This document shows positions 29,140-38,209 of a DNA stretch of 64,000 nt, piece after piece. The translations under genes were made by a program, and so were the position numbers. The stretch comes from an uncultured Paraprevotella sp. (lineage in GTDB: Bacteria > Bacteroidota > Bacteroidia > Bacteroidales > Bacteroidaceae), in assembly GCA_910586505.1 (NCBI GenBank), contig CAJUGV010000002.1:186001-250000 (forward strand), given 5' to 3'. Each line of letters opens with the position of its first letter. Within the stretch, counting starts at the first letter, position 1. The notes under the pieces were generated by a model, which was not told where the DNA came from, ran no database searches, and saw only the letters and a list, made by a program, of their open reading frames with translations.

Positions 29140-29147
29140 CAAAAGTA
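29140..29147 (-). promoter_or_regulatory. -7 element (TACTTTTG) for the RlmD-like gene
   Basis: Minus-strand TAnnTTTG match 43 bases upstream of the ATG at 29096. Confidence 0.5.
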
Positions 29148-29179
29148 GCACTTTTTTTGCACTTTTTCTCTCTTTTCCT

Positions 29180-29209
29180 TTTGCAACCCATATTTTTTGC
29201 GTAGTTTTG
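29180..29209 (+). promoter_or_regulatory. Complete Bacteroidales promoter for ppdK
   Basis: -33 TTTG at 29180-29183, 18-base spacer and -7 TAGTTTTG at 29202-29209, close to the sigma-ABfr consensus. It leaves a leader of about 40 bases. This is the best promoter in the window. Confidence 0.7.
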
Positions 29210-29253
29210 CATCACATCATTTGTTAACTAATAAAAAAAACAAGCTTTGAAAA

Positions 29254-31974
29254 ATGAGTGAAAAAAGAGTTTATACCTTTGGAAACGGGCAAGCAGAAGG
29301 CAACGCCCAGATGAGAGAAAAACTTGGTGGAAAAGGAGCCAATCTTGCTGAGATGAATCTTATCGGCATTCCTGTACCTCCCGGTTTTACTATTGCTACA
29401 GACGTTTGCAACGAATACTATGAAGTAGGACAAGAGAAAATTGTAGAAATTCTTCAAAGTGAGGTAGACGCTGCAGTTGCTCAAGTAGAGAAATTAATGA
29501 ACAGTAAATTCGGAAGTACTGAAAATCCGTTACTTGTATCTGTTCGTTCCGGTGCCCGTGCCTCCATGCCAGGTATGATGGATACTATCCTTAATCTTGG
29601 ATTGAACGACGAAGTTGCAGAAGGTATGGTACGCAAGACGGGAAATCCCCACTTTGTTTATGACTCGTACCGCCGTTTCGTTCAAATGTACGGAGATGTA
29701 GTATTGGGTATGAAACCTGTCAACAAGGAAGATATTGATCCGTTTGAAGCTATTATAGAGGATGTAAAGGCCATTCGCGGAATAAAGTTGGATAAAGATC
29801 TTTCTGTAGAGGAACTAAAAGATTTAGTAGCACGTTTCAAAACAGCAATTAAAGAGCAAACAGGAAAAGACTTTCCTACAGACCCGATGGAACAATTGTG
29901 GGGAGCTATCTGTGCAGTATTCCGTAGCTGGATGAATGAACGTGCCATCCTTTATCGCAAAATGGAAGGAATTCCTGATGAATGGGGAACTGCAGTTTCT
30001 GTAATGGCTATGGTTTTCGGGAATATGGGTGAAACATCAGCCACAGGTGTTTGCTTTAGCCGTGATGCTGCTACGGGCGAGAATTTATTCAATGGTGAGT
30101 ACCTTGTAAATGCACAAGGAGAAGATGTGGTTGCCGGTATCCGTACACCACAGCAAATTACAATAGAAGGTTCACGCAGATGGGCAACTTTACAAGGAAT
30201 CTCAGAAGAAGAACGTGCTCAAAAATATCCTTCTATGGAGGAAGCTATGCCAGAAATTTATAAAGAGCTTGACGCTATCCAAAACAGACTGGAAGACCAT
30301 TATCGTGATATGCAAGATATGGAGTTCACTGTTCAGGAAGGCAAGCTTTGGTTCCTGCAGACGCGTAACGGTAAACGAACTGGTACTGCAATGGTAAAGA
30401 TCGCCATGGATTTGGTAAGAGAAGGACGGATTGATGAAAAAACTGCATTAACCCGTTGTGAACCTCAAAAACTTGACGAACTCCTTCACCCTGTATTTGA
30501 TAAGGACGCTTTGAAGAAAGCCAAAGTTATCACCCAAGGCTTACCGGCCTCTCCAGGAGCAGCATGCGGTCAGATTGTATTCCATGCAGATGACGCGCAA
30601 AGATGGCGTGAAGACGGTCATCGTGTCATAATGGTTCGTATTGAGACGTCACCGGAAGATTTAGCCGGAATGTCAGCCGCAGAAGGTATTCTTACAGCAC
30701 GTGGTGGTATGACTTCACATGCAGCCGTTGTAGCCCGCGGTATGGGTAAATGCTGTGTATCTGGTGCCGGTGCCATCAACGTAAACTATAAGAACAGAAC
30801 CGTGGAGATTGAAGGTGTCATATATAAAGAAGGCGATTATATATCACTGAACGGGTCAACCGGGCAAGTATATGCAGGCGAAATTCCTACCAAGGCAGCT
30901 GAATTGTCTGGCGACTTCAAAGCGTTGATGGACTTGTGTGATAAATATACAAAACTTCAAGTTCGTACCAACGCTGATACTCCACATGATGCGCAAGTTG
31001 CACGCTCTTTCGGTGCAAAAGGTATCGGACTTACACGTACAGAGCATATGTTCTTCGAAGATCAGAAGATAATAGCCATGCGTGAGATGATTTTGGCTGA
31101 CAGCGTGAAAGGCCGTAAAAAAGCGCTTGCCAAACTACTCCCTTATCAGAAAAACGATTTCAAGGGCATTTTGGAAGCTATGGACGGATGTCAGGTAAAT
31201 ATCCGTTTACTTGATCCTCCTCTCCACGAATTCGTACCTCACGATATAGCCGGACAACAGAAGATGGCAGAAGAAATGGGAGTAAGTGTGGAAGAGATCC
31301 AGAAACGCGTCGCCAGCCTCGCTGAAAACAATCCGATGCTGGGCCATCGTGGATGTCGTTTAGGTATCACTTTCCCTGAAATCACAGCCATGCAGACGCG
31401 TGCCATCCTCAGTGCAGCATGCGAATTGAAAAAAGAAGGTAAAAATCCAAGACCTGAAATCATGGTTCCGTTGGTAGGTATCCTCTATGAATTAAAACAA
31501 CAGAAAGAAGTAATCCTTGCTACAGCTAAGGAAGTCTTTGCAGAAGAAGGAATTGAGGTGGAATTTGAAATTGGCACAATGATTGAAACTCCGCGCGCAG
31601 CACTGACAGCCGACCGTATCGCATCAGAAGCCGAATACTTCTCATTTGGAACCAATGATTTGACACAAATGACTTTTGGATACTCACGCGATGATATTGC
31701 CAGCTTCTTACCTGCATATTTGGAAAAGAAAATTCTGAAAGTAGATCCATTCCAAGTTTTAGACCAGAAAGGTGTAGGACAGTTGATTAAAATGGCTGTA
31801 GAAAAGGGACACGGTGTACGCCCCAACATGCGTACCGGAATCTGTGGCGAACACGGAGGTGAACCTTCATCAGTGAAGTTCTGTGCAAAAATAGGTATGG
31901 ACTACGCATCATGCTCTCCGTTCCGTGTGCCAATTGCCCGACTTGCAGCGGCGCAGGCAGCAATAGAAGATTAA
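29254..31974 (+). CDS. ppdK: Pyruvate, phosphate dikinase
   Basis: Interconverts pyruvate, ATP and phosphate with phosphoenolpyruvate, AMP and pyrophosphate; in anaerobes it is a reversible glycolysis/gluconeogenesis step. Full length at 906 residues. It has an N-terminal ATP-grasp domain (GGKGANLAEM), the swivelling phosphohistidine domain with GGMTSHAAVVARGMGKCCVSG (catalytic His), and a C-terminal PEP/pyruvate TIM barrel ending with TGICGEHGGEPSS (catalytic Cys). Monocistronic, with a consensus promoter upstream and a terminator downstream. Confidence 0.97.
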   Translation: MSEKRVYTFGNGQAEGNAQMREKLGGKGANLAEMNLIGIPVPPGFTIATDVCNEYYEVGQEKIVEILQSEVDAAVAQVEKLMNSKFGSTENPLLVSVRSGARASMPGMMDTILNLGLNDEVAEGMVRKTGNPHFVYDSYRRFVQMYGDVVLGMKPVNKEDIDPFEAIIEDVKAIRGIKLDKDLSVEELKDLVARFKTAIKEQTGKDFPTDPMEQLWGAICAVFRSWMNERAILYRKMEGIPDEWGTAVSVMAMVFGNMGETSATGVCFSRDAATGENLFNGEYLVNAQGEDVVAGIRTPQQITIEGSRRWATLQGISEEERAQKYPSMEEAMPEIYKELDAIQNRLEDHYRDMQDMEFTVQEGKLWFLQTRNGKRTGTAMVKIAMDLVREGRIDEKTALTRCEPQKLDELLHPVFDKDALKKAKVITQGLPASPGAACGQIVFHADDAQRWREDGHRVIMVRIETSPEDLAGMSAAEGILTARGGMTSHAAVVARGMGKCCVSGAGAINVNYKNRTVEIEGVIYKEGDYISLNGSTGQVYAGEIPTKAAELSGDFKALMDLCDKYTKLQVRTNADTPHDAQVARSFGAKGIGLTRTEHMFFEDQKIIAMREMILADSVKGRKKALAKLLPYQKNDFKGILEAMDGCQVNIRLLDPPLHEFVPHDIAGQQKMAEEMGVSVEEIQKRVASLAENNPMLGHRGCRLGITFPEITAMQTRAILSAACELKKEGKNPRPEIMVPLVGILYELKQQKEVILATAKEVFAEEGIEVEFEIGTMIETPRAALTADRIASEAEYFSFGTNDLTQMTFGYSRDDIASFLPAYLEKKILKVDPFQVLDQKGVGQLIKMAVEKGHGVRPNMRTGICGEHGGEPSSVKFCAKIGMDYASCSPFRVPIARLAAAQAAIED

Positions 31975-31997
31975 GTAACAATTTCTCTTAAATAATA

Positions 31998-32051
31998 GAT
32001 TGGTCTTTGGTCCTCCTTTTTTATTGGAGAACTAAAGGCCAATCCATTTTT
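31998..32051 (+). terminator. Terminator of ppdK
   Basis: A 19-bp stem with three wobble pairs or mismatches (31998-32016 with 32026-32044), then a T-rich tail. It starts 24 bases after the ppdK stop. Confidence 0.75.
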
Positions 32052-32093
32052 ATCCAATCTGTTTTTATATTACTTCAGCATTAGAAAAATAGC

Positions 32094-32101
32094 TATATTT
32101 G
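32094..32101 (+). promoter_or_regulatory. -7 element (TATATTTG) for the acetyltransferase
   Basis: TAnnTTTG match 50 bases before the ATG at 32152. Confidence 0.5.
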
Positions 32102-32151
32102 TCCTGCAATTTATCACCGTTGACTACAAACGATAATTCTTACATATATTT

Positions 32152-32718
32152 ATGAAAAGGAAAAAAGAGGAATATCAAAGATTACTTGATACAGGCGAAT
32201 GGATGAACGGTTTTATGGAACCGAGCGGAAAGGATTTAGAACGATGCGAGAACTTGTGTTTTGAGTTGAACTCGCTTTCTCCAATGCAAAAAGAAGAACG
32301 GCATCACCTTATAAAAAGGATATTGGGCAAAATCGGGGAGCATTTTACTATTCATAGCCCGTTTCACTGCGATTTCGGACACAATATTGAAATTGGCGAT
32401 AATTTCATCGGAAACTTTAATTTAACTATATTAGATGAAACCTTCGTATCAATAGGTAACAATGTCTTCATAGGACCTAACGTGACGATATGCACTGTTA
32501 TTCATGCACCCGAACCCGAAAAAAGAAATGCGGGAATCATGCGGGCATTGCCAGTTACCATCGGCAATAACGTATGGATTGCCGCTAATGTAGTTATTCT
32601 TCCTGGGATACAAATCGGAGACAATTCCATTATAGGTGCCGGTAGTGTAGTAACCAAAAACATACCTATGGATGTTGTTGCTGTTGGAAACCCATGCCGA
32701 ATTCTGCGTAAAGTATAG
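32152..32718 (+). CDS. Maltose/galactoside-type sugar O-acetyltransferase
   Basis: Left-handed beta-helix acetyl-CoA-dependent transferase of 188 residues. An N-terminal Mac domain (about 5-55) precedes hexapeptide repeats such as IGDNFIGNFN, IGNNVFIGPNVTI and IGNNVWIAANVVILPGIQIGDNSIIGAGSVV. The expected catalytic His is present in TVIHAPEP. It acetylates a sugar hydroxyl, probably for detoxification or polysaccharide decoration. It is convergent with the AraC gene and has its own promoter, so it is not clearly part of the L-galactose system. Confidence 0.9.
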   Translation: MKRKKEEYQRLLDTGEWMNGFMEPSGKDLERCENLCFELNSLSPMQKEERHHLIKRILGKIGEHFTIHSPFHCDFGHNIEIGDNFIGNFNLTILDETFVSIGNNVFIGPNVTICTVIHAPEPEKRNAGIMRALPVTIGNNVWIAANVVILPGIQIGDNSIIGAGSVVTKNIPMDVVAVGNPCRILRKV

Positions 32719-32736
32719 AAATATCCATCAAAACTT

Positions 32737-33621
32737 TTAGCCATTCATGGAATGTTCCTTTGCGCAGCGACGATATTCGTTAGGTGTAATTCCGGCTATC
32801 TTCTTGAAAACTCGGCTAAAATAAGAGAAATCCTCAAATCCCACTAATAATGAAATCTGTTTAACCGGCACATCACTTGTAATCAATAACAGTTGCGCTT
32901 TCTCTATTTTTCGTCTGATAATGAAATTAGCAGGCGTTGTTCCTGTTTCTTTCTTAAAAATGCGGATAAAATAGTTCTTGGATACACATAAACTTTCTGC
33001 CACCTTTTCTATACATAACTCATCAGATACATGGTTTCTTATATAAGTAATGGCCGTACTGATACGGTCGTCTGTAACGGAAGACCTGAGGGTTGCTGTT
33101 TTAAAAAAAGGCGACAGCAGATAATAAACGATGCCGCGAGACATCATTCTGTTAAAAAGCGGACGCTGTTTGTTCCTCAAAAGATTAGAGGCCAGTGTAG
33201 AGCTATTATCATAAGTAGAGGGATCGGAGGCGTTCAATTTCATCATAGGATTCAATTCATAGAGTTTTTGGAACAAAACTTCTTCCGAACCGCCAGCCTT
33301 GATTTCCTCCGGAAGCGCCCAATCTTCCAAAAAGAGGTACTTATTTTGAGGGTCCTCATAAATGTGGGCATAATAATGAAAAAATTCCGAATCGCATTCA
33401 TAGCTATGAAGAGTAAAGGCCGGAATAAAATACATATACCCCTTACGCAACATGATAATTCTGTTGGATAAAATAATTTTTGCAGTACCCTCCACCACAT
33501 AATACAATCGTGCAAAAGGACTACTCACATTCTTCCAGTTCCAATCTGCATTATGCCTTGCCAATCCCACATTCAGAACAAAGGGATGAAAAGCGTCTAT
33601 ATTAAAATCCGTTGTACTCAT
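32737..33621 (-). CDS. AraC-family transcriptional regulator
   Basis: 294 residues from the ATG at 33621. The frame extends to 33666, but that lies upstream of the promoter and is not used. It has an N-terminal cupin-like sensor domain (about 20-150) and a C-terminal double helix-turn-helix (about 190-290) with LCIEKVAESLCVSKNYFIRIFKKETG and QISLLVGFEDFSYFSRVFKKIAG. It is divergent from the L-galactose operon across 217 bp, so it is the obvious candidate activator. The inducing sugar is not visible in the sequence. Confidence 0.9.
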   Translation of the reverse strand: MSTTDFNIDAFHPFVLNVGLARHNADWNWKNVSSPFARLYYVVEGTAKIILSNRIIMLRKGYMYFIPAFTLHSYECDSEFFHYYAHIYEDPQNKYLFLEDWALPEEIKAGGSEEVLFQKLYELNPMMKLNASDPSTYDNSSTLASNLLRNKQRPLFNRMMSRGIVYYLLSPFFKTATLRSSVTDDRISTAITYIRNHVSDELCIEKVAESLCVSKNYFIRIFKKETGTTPANFIIRRKIEKAQLLLITSDVPVKQISLLVGFEDFSYFSRVFKKIAGITPNEYRRCAKEHSMNG

Positions 33622-33648
33622 AGTTATTTCAAAATTGGCAATAAATAT

Positions 33649-33656
33649 CAAAATTA
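33649..33656 (-). promoter_or_regulatory. -7 element (TAATTTTG) for the AraC gene
   Basis: Minus-strand TAnnTTTG match 27 bases before the ATG at 33621. It lies inside the longer open frame and so argues against the upstream start at 33666. Confidence 0.5.
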
Positions 33657-33765
33657 CGCTTATCATAGCCGTTAATATAGTCTAAAAAAGCTCCATTTTA
33701 TACATTTGGATTATATTGTTCATCTCAAAGGCTATAAAATCCTATCCTAAAAGAAACTTATACTA

Positions 33766-33773
33766 TACTTTTG
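33766..33773 (+). promoter_or_regulatory. -7 element (TACTTTTG) for the L-galactose operon
   Basis: TAnnTTTG match giving a leader of about 60 bases before the dehydrogenase ATG. It lies in the AraC/operon divergent region. Confidence 0.55.
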
Positions 33774-33838
33774 TACTCAAATACAAATAGTAAAGAACAG
33801 ATAATAAAAATACGAACAATTATAAAAACTGTAGCACC

Positions 33839-34771
33839 ATGAAATATCATGATTTAGGGAAAACAGGGTTAAAAGTGCCTGTGTTGAGTTTTGGCGCATC
33901 TTCATTAGGCGGAGTCTTTCACACTGTTTGTGAAGAGAAGGCCATACAAGCTGTCTTTACAGCAGTGGAAAACGGCATGAATTTTATAGATGTATCCCCC
34001 TACTACGGACACACAAAAGCTGAAACCGTATTGGGGAAAGCATTAAAGAGACTACAGCGGAAGGATTTCATTTTGTCGACAAAAATAGGACGCTATGGCG
34101 CCAATGGAGTCAACCTATGGGATTATTCGGCCAAACGCACGCAAGAAAGCGTATATGAAAGTATGGAACGTCTGCATGTGGACTACATAGATCTCATTAA
34201 TGTACATGATATTGAATTTGCCGATCTCTCGCAGGTTGTGAACGAGACCTTACCCACATTAGTGGAACTCAAGAGGAAAGGCCTCGTAGGACATGTGGGA
34301 ATCACAGACCTTCAACTTGAAAACCTGAAATGGGTCATGGACCATACAGAGGAAGGTACGGTGGAGAGTATACTCAATTTCTGCCATTATTGTCTGAACG
34401 ATAACAAGCTTGAAGACTACCTCGACTATTTCGAAGCAAAAGGAGCCGGCATCATCAACGCATCTCCTTTTGCAATGGGACTGCTGTCTCAACGTGGTGC
34501 GCCTGAATGGCATCCGGCCCCCGCCCCATTGATTGAGGCATGTGCAAAAGCAGCCGATTATTGTAAAGCACAAGGATATCCCATTGAAAAATTGGCCGTA
34601 CAATTCTCAGTAAGCCATCCTCGGATAAGCACTACCCTATTCAGTTCCGCCAATCCGGACAATGTGCTTAGAAATATCCGTTATATAGAAGAGCCGATCG
34701 ACTGGAACCTGGTGGATAAGGTGAAAGAGATCATTGGCGAACAGCAACGTGTTACATGGAAGAATACATAA
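33839..34771 (+). CDS. L-galactose dehydrogenase (aldo/keto reductase)
   Basis: NAD(P)-dependent aldo/keto reductase of 310 residues. The catalytic tetrad is visible as Asp51, Tyr56 (DVSPYYG), Lys82 (STKIGRYG) and His123 (NVHDIE). In the L-galactose pathway described for B. vulgatus (recalled, not searched), the corresponding enzyme oxidises L-galactose to its lactone. It resembles the plant L-galactose dehydrogenase group. First of five genes, 13 bases from the next start. L-fucose-type sugars are a conceivable alternative substrate, but the tagaturonate/altronate genes downstream favour L-galactose. Confidence 0.85.
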   Translation: MKYHDLGKTGLKVPVLSFGASSLGGVFHTVCEEKAIQAVFTAVENGMNFIDVSPYYGHTKAETVLGKALKRLQRKDFILSTKIGRYGANGVNLWDYSAKRTQESVYESMERLHVDYIDLINVHDIEFADLSQVVNETLPTLVELKRKGLVGHVGITDLQLENLKWVMDHTEEGTVESILNFCHYCLNDNKLEDYLDYFEAKGAGIINASPFAMGLLSQRGAPEWHPAPAPLIEACAKAADYCKAQGYPIEKLAVQFSVSHPRISTTLFSSANPDNVLRNIRYIEEPIDWNLVDKVKEIIGEQQRVTWKNT

Positions 34772-34784
34772 AAACCACACATTC

Positions 34785-35708
34785 ATGGAATATACAATTA
34801 TAGATGCACATTCCCATCTGTGGCTTCGTCAGGACACAAATGTGGAGGGTAAACCTATACGCACGCTCTCAAACGGCCGCTCACTTTTTATGGATGAAGT
34901 GCGACAGATGCTGCCCCCGTTCATGCTCGACGGACGAAATACCGCAGAAATCTTCCTCTCCAACATGGACTATGCACAGGTTTCGGCCGCCGTTATTACA
35001 CAGGAATTCATTGACGGCATACAGAACGACTATCTGATGGAAGTAAAGAAGAATTACCCTGATCGTTTCTTCATATGCGGTCTGTGTGAATTCCGCGAAC
35101 CGGGTTTCCTTCCACAGGCAGAAGAACTGATAGGCCAAGGATTTGGTGGCATCAAGATTCCGGCCAACCGCCTGAATCTGCCTACAGGACGCATACCTCT
35201 TAACGGTAACGAAATGATGGCCATGTTCCGACTGATGGAAAAAAACAACGTAATCCTATCTATTGATATGATGGAGGGAGACACTCAGACAGAAGAGTTG
35301 CGTGATGTGATAACGGAATGCCCTAATCTGAAAATCGCGATCGGACATTTCGGAATGGTTACCGTCCCCAAGTGGACGGAACAAATAAAACTGGCCCGTT
35401 ATCCCAACGTATTTATCGAATCAGGTGGCATCACCTGGCTTTTCAATGATGAATTCTACCCGTTCAGAGGTGCTGTAAAAGCCATTAGGGAGGCTTCCGA
35501 TCTCGTGGGAATGGAAAAACTTATGTGGGGATCGGATTATCCCCGCACCATCACGGCCATCACCTACCGTATGTCATACGATTTCATTATCAAGACAAAA
35601 GACTTGACAGAACTTGAGAAAAAACAATTTTTAGGAGCCAATGCCAAAGAATTCTACGGATTCGGCACGCTTCCCTTATTACCATACATTAAAAACATGT
35701 CAGAATGA
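34785..35708 (+). CDS. Amidohydrolase, probable L-galactono-lactonase
   Basis: Amidohydrolase-superfamily TIM barrel (COG3618-like), 307 residues from the ATG at 34785; the frame back to 34734 overlaps the previous gene and lacks family homology. Metal-ligand candidates are His9 and His11 (IDAHSHLW), the His in AIGHFGM, and the late Asp in WGSDYPR. It should hydrolyse L-galactono-lactone to L-galactonate, linking the dehydrogenases on either side. It overlaps the next gene by four bases (ATGA). The function rests on family plus position. Confidence 0.82.
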   Translation: MEYTIIDAHSHLWLRQDTNVEGKPIRTLSNGRSLFMDEVRQMLPPFMLDGRNTAEIFLSNMDYAQVSAAVITQEFIDGIQNDYLMEVKKNYPDRFFICGLCEFREPGFLPQAEELIGQGFGGIKIPANRLNLPTGRIPLNGNEMMAMFRLMEKNNVILSIDMMEGDTQTEELRDVITECPNLKIAIGHFGMVTVPKWTEQIKLARYPNVFIESGGITWLFNDEFYPFRGAVKAIREASDLVGMEKLMWGSDYPRTITAITYRMSYDFIIKTKDLTELEKKQFLGANAKEFYGFGTLPLLPYIKNMSE

Positions 35709-36721
35709 AAGCATTACAAATTGTAGCCCCCCTTCAAGTGGAGCTGAAAGAAATAGAAAAACCCGTATGTAAGGCAGATGAAGTACTATTACGTATCCGT
35801 TATGTAGGTTTCTGCGGCTCGGATCTCAACACCTATCTCGGCCGTAATCCCATGGTCAGGATGCCTGTCATCCCCGGACATGAAGTTGGAGCTGTCATAG
35901 AGACAGTAGGAACCGAAGTGCCCGACTTTCTAAAGCCAGGCATGAACGTCACTGTCAACCCCTACACCAACTGCGGTAAATGTGCTGCCTGCCGAAACGG
36001 CCGAGTCAATGCTTGCGAATATAACGAAACTTTCGGAGTACAGCGTAACGGTACCATGACAGACCTTGTGGCACTGCCATGGACAAAAGTGATTCCGGCC
36101 GACGGGCTTTCCGCCCGTAACTGTGCCCTTGTTGAACCGATGAGCGTAGGCTTTCATGCCGTGTCCCGTGCGCAGGTCACAGACATAGATACGGTTATGG
36201 TGATCGGTTGCGGCATGATAGGTCTGGGAGCCGTCATACGAGCCTCATTGCGTGGGGCCAGGGTAATTGCAGTAGACCTGGATGATGAAAAACTTGAGGT
36301 AGCCCGTTCATTGGGAGCCACATTCACCGTCAATTCCAAAACGGAAGACATACACGCAAAGCTACAGGAATATACAGAAGGAACCGGCCCCGATGTGGTC
36401 ATCGAAGCAGTAGGAAGTACCCCCACCTACGTAATGGCCATTCAGGAAGTGGCCTTCACCGGTCGTGTGGTGTACATAGGATATGCCCGGAATGAAGTAG
36501 CGTTCCAAACCAAGCTGTTCGTACAAAAAGAACTGGATATACGCGGTTCGAGAAACGCCATGCCGAATGATTTCCGCGCCGTGATACGTTACCTGCAGCA
36601 AGCCGTATGCCCTATAGACAAACTTATCTCAAAAGAAGTAACGATAGAACAGGCCGGAAAGGCCTTACAGGAGTGGGCCGACAACCCATCCAAAGTGTTC
36701 CGCATTTTAGTAAAGTTTTAA
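35705..36721 (+). CDS. Zinc alcohol dehydrogenase, probable L-galactonate 5-dehydrogenase
   Basis: Medium-chain zinc dehydrogenase of 338 residues. Catalytic zinc ligands Cys37 (GFCGSD) and His59-Glu60 (PGHEVG) and structural zinc cysteines Cys90, Cys93, Cys96 and Cys104 are all present. The NAD-binding segment is VIGCGMIGLGAVI. It would oxidise L-galactonate at C5 to D-tagaturonate, the entry compound for the tagaturonate reductase that follows. Translationally coupled to the lactonase gene by overlap. Confidence 0.85.
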   Translation: MKALQIVAPLQVELKEIEKPVCKADEVLLRIRYVGFCGSDLNTYLGRNPMVRMPVIPGHEVGAVIETVGTEVPDFLKPGMNVTVNPYTNCGKCAACRNGRVNACEYNETFGVQRNGTMTDLVALPWTKVIPADGLSARNCALVEPMSVGFHAVSRAQVTDIDTVMVIGCGMIGLGAVIRASLRGARVIAVDLDDEKLEVARSLGATFTVNSKTEDIHAKLQEYTEGTGPDVVIEAVGSTPTYVMAIQEVAFTGRVVYIGYARNEVAFQTKLFVQKELDIRGSRNAMPNDFRAVIRYLQQAVCPIDKLISKEVTIEQAGKALQEWADNPSKVFRILVKF

Positions 36722-36750
36722 AACACAAAAAATACAAAGTAATCACCATC

Positions 36751-38199
36751 ATGATGTTGGAATTAAACAGCAAGACAGCCGTCAAGACCGAAAGGCCTGA
36801 GAGAATCATACAATTTGGCGAAGGAAACTTTTTGCGCGCTTTTGCCGACTGGATTATATCGAACATGAACGAACAAGGTGCTTTCAACGGCAATGTCGTA
36901 GTGGTACAACCCATAGAAAAAGGAATGACCGACTTGCTCAACAAGCAGGACGGACTTTATCATGTAAATCTGCAAGGCATAGAAAACGGAAAGGTCACCA
37001 ACTCATGCCGCCTGATTGACGTAATCAGCCGCGCCCTCAATCCATACAGTCACTTCGAAGATTATATGCAACTGGCCGAGCAACCGGAGATTCGTTTCGT
37101 CATCTCCAATACTACGGAGGCCGGCATAACTTTCGATCCCACCTGTCGGCTTGATGACCGTCCGGCATCCTCCTATCCCGGTAAACTGACACAACTGCTC
37201 TACCACCGTTTCCGCCATTTCCACGGTCAGGCCGACAAAGGCCTTATCATATTCCCCTGTGAATTGATATTCCAAAACGGTCATCACCTGAAAAGAATCA
37301 TTCACCAATACATCGACCTGTGGAATCTCGGCCAAGACTTTAAAGATTGGTTTGAAAACAGCTGTGGTGTCTATGCCACTCTTGTAGACCGCATAGTACC
37401 GGGGTTTCCGCATAAAACCATCCATGCAATTAAAGAGAAGTTACAATACGACGACAACCTTATCGTACAGGGAGAAGTGTTCCATCTTTGGGTCATTGAA
37501 GCTCCTCAAAGCGTGGCACTCGAATTCCCCGCATCCGAATGCGGCCTGAACGTTCTATTTGTAAACGATGAAGAACCCTATCACAAACGTAAGGTCACAT
37601 TGCTGAACGGCCCGCATACCTTACTTTCTCCCGTATCCTATCTTTCAGGTATAAATATAGTACGCGATGCCTGTCAGGATCCCGACGTGGGCCGCTATAT
37701 TCGTCAGGTAATGTTCGACGAACTCATCCGCACGATCGATCTGCCGGAAGAAGAGTTGCAAGAGTTTGCCCGCAATGTAATGGACCGTTTCACCAATCCG
37801 TTCGTTGATCATCAGGTCACGTCCATTATGCTCAACGCCTTCTCCAAATTCGCCACGCGCGACCTGCCCGGGCTGAAGGAATATCTGCAACGTGAGAACC
37901 GGCTCCCGAAAGGTATCGTATTCGGTCTGGCCGCCCTCATCACCTACTATAAAGGCGGTCACCGTGAAGACGGCGCCCCCGTCACACCTGCCGACGATGT
38001 AACGGTCATGGAACATCTGACCAGTCTTTGGCAAACCGGTGACAAGCATGCTGTGGCAACAGGAGTACTGGCACAGACGGACTGGTGGGGAGAGGATCTG
38101 AATCTCCTGCCCGGACTGACCGCTTTGCTGGAAACCTACCTGTCCGACATTGAAAAGAACGGTATGAGAACCGCACTAAAAAACATGTTGAACCAATAA
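36751..38199 (+). CDS. uxaB: Tagaturonate reductase
   Basis: Long-chain mannitol dehydrogenase-family enzyme of 482 residues from the ATG at 36751. The open frame begins at 36607 inside the previous gene, but homology starts only at ERIIQFGEGNFLRAF, the N-terminal Rossmann motif. It reduces D-tagaturonate to D-altronate with NADH. The catalytic-region motif KVTLLNGPHT is intact. It lies 29 bases after the galactonate dehydrogenase and 10 before altronate dehydratase. Fructuronate reductase is the close alternative; UxaA next door favours tagaturonate. Confidence 0.9.
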   Translation: MMLELNSKTAVKTERPERIIQFGEGNFLRAFADWIISNMNEQGAFNGNVVVVQPIEKGMTDLLNKQDGLYHVNLQGIENGKVTNSCRLIDVISRALNPYSHFEDYMQLAEQPEIRFVISNTTEAGITFDPTCRLDDRPASSYPGKLTQLLYHRFRHFHGQADKGLIIFPCELIFQNGHHLKRIIHQYIDLWNLGQDFKDWFENSCGVYATLVDRIVPGFPHKTIHAIKEKLQYDDNLIVQGEVFHLWVIEAPQSVALEFPASECGLNVLFVNDEEPYHKRKVTLLNGPHTLLSPVSYLSGINIVRDACQDPDVGRYIRQVMFDELIRTIDLPEEELQEFARNVMDRFTNPFVDHQVTSIMLNAFSKFATRDLPGLKEYLQRENRLPKGIVFGLAALITYYKGGHREDGAPVTPADDVTVMEHLTSLWQTGDKHAVATGVLAQTDWWGEDLNLLPGLTALLETYLSDIEKNGMRTALKNMLNQ

Positions 38200-38209
38200 G
38201 TCCGCATCC

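Noticed and set aside
36607..36750. N-terminal extension of tagaturonate reductase
   Set aside because: The extra 48 codons overlap the end of the galactonate dehydrogenase gene and have no family similarity; the ATG at 36751 starts just before the homologous region.
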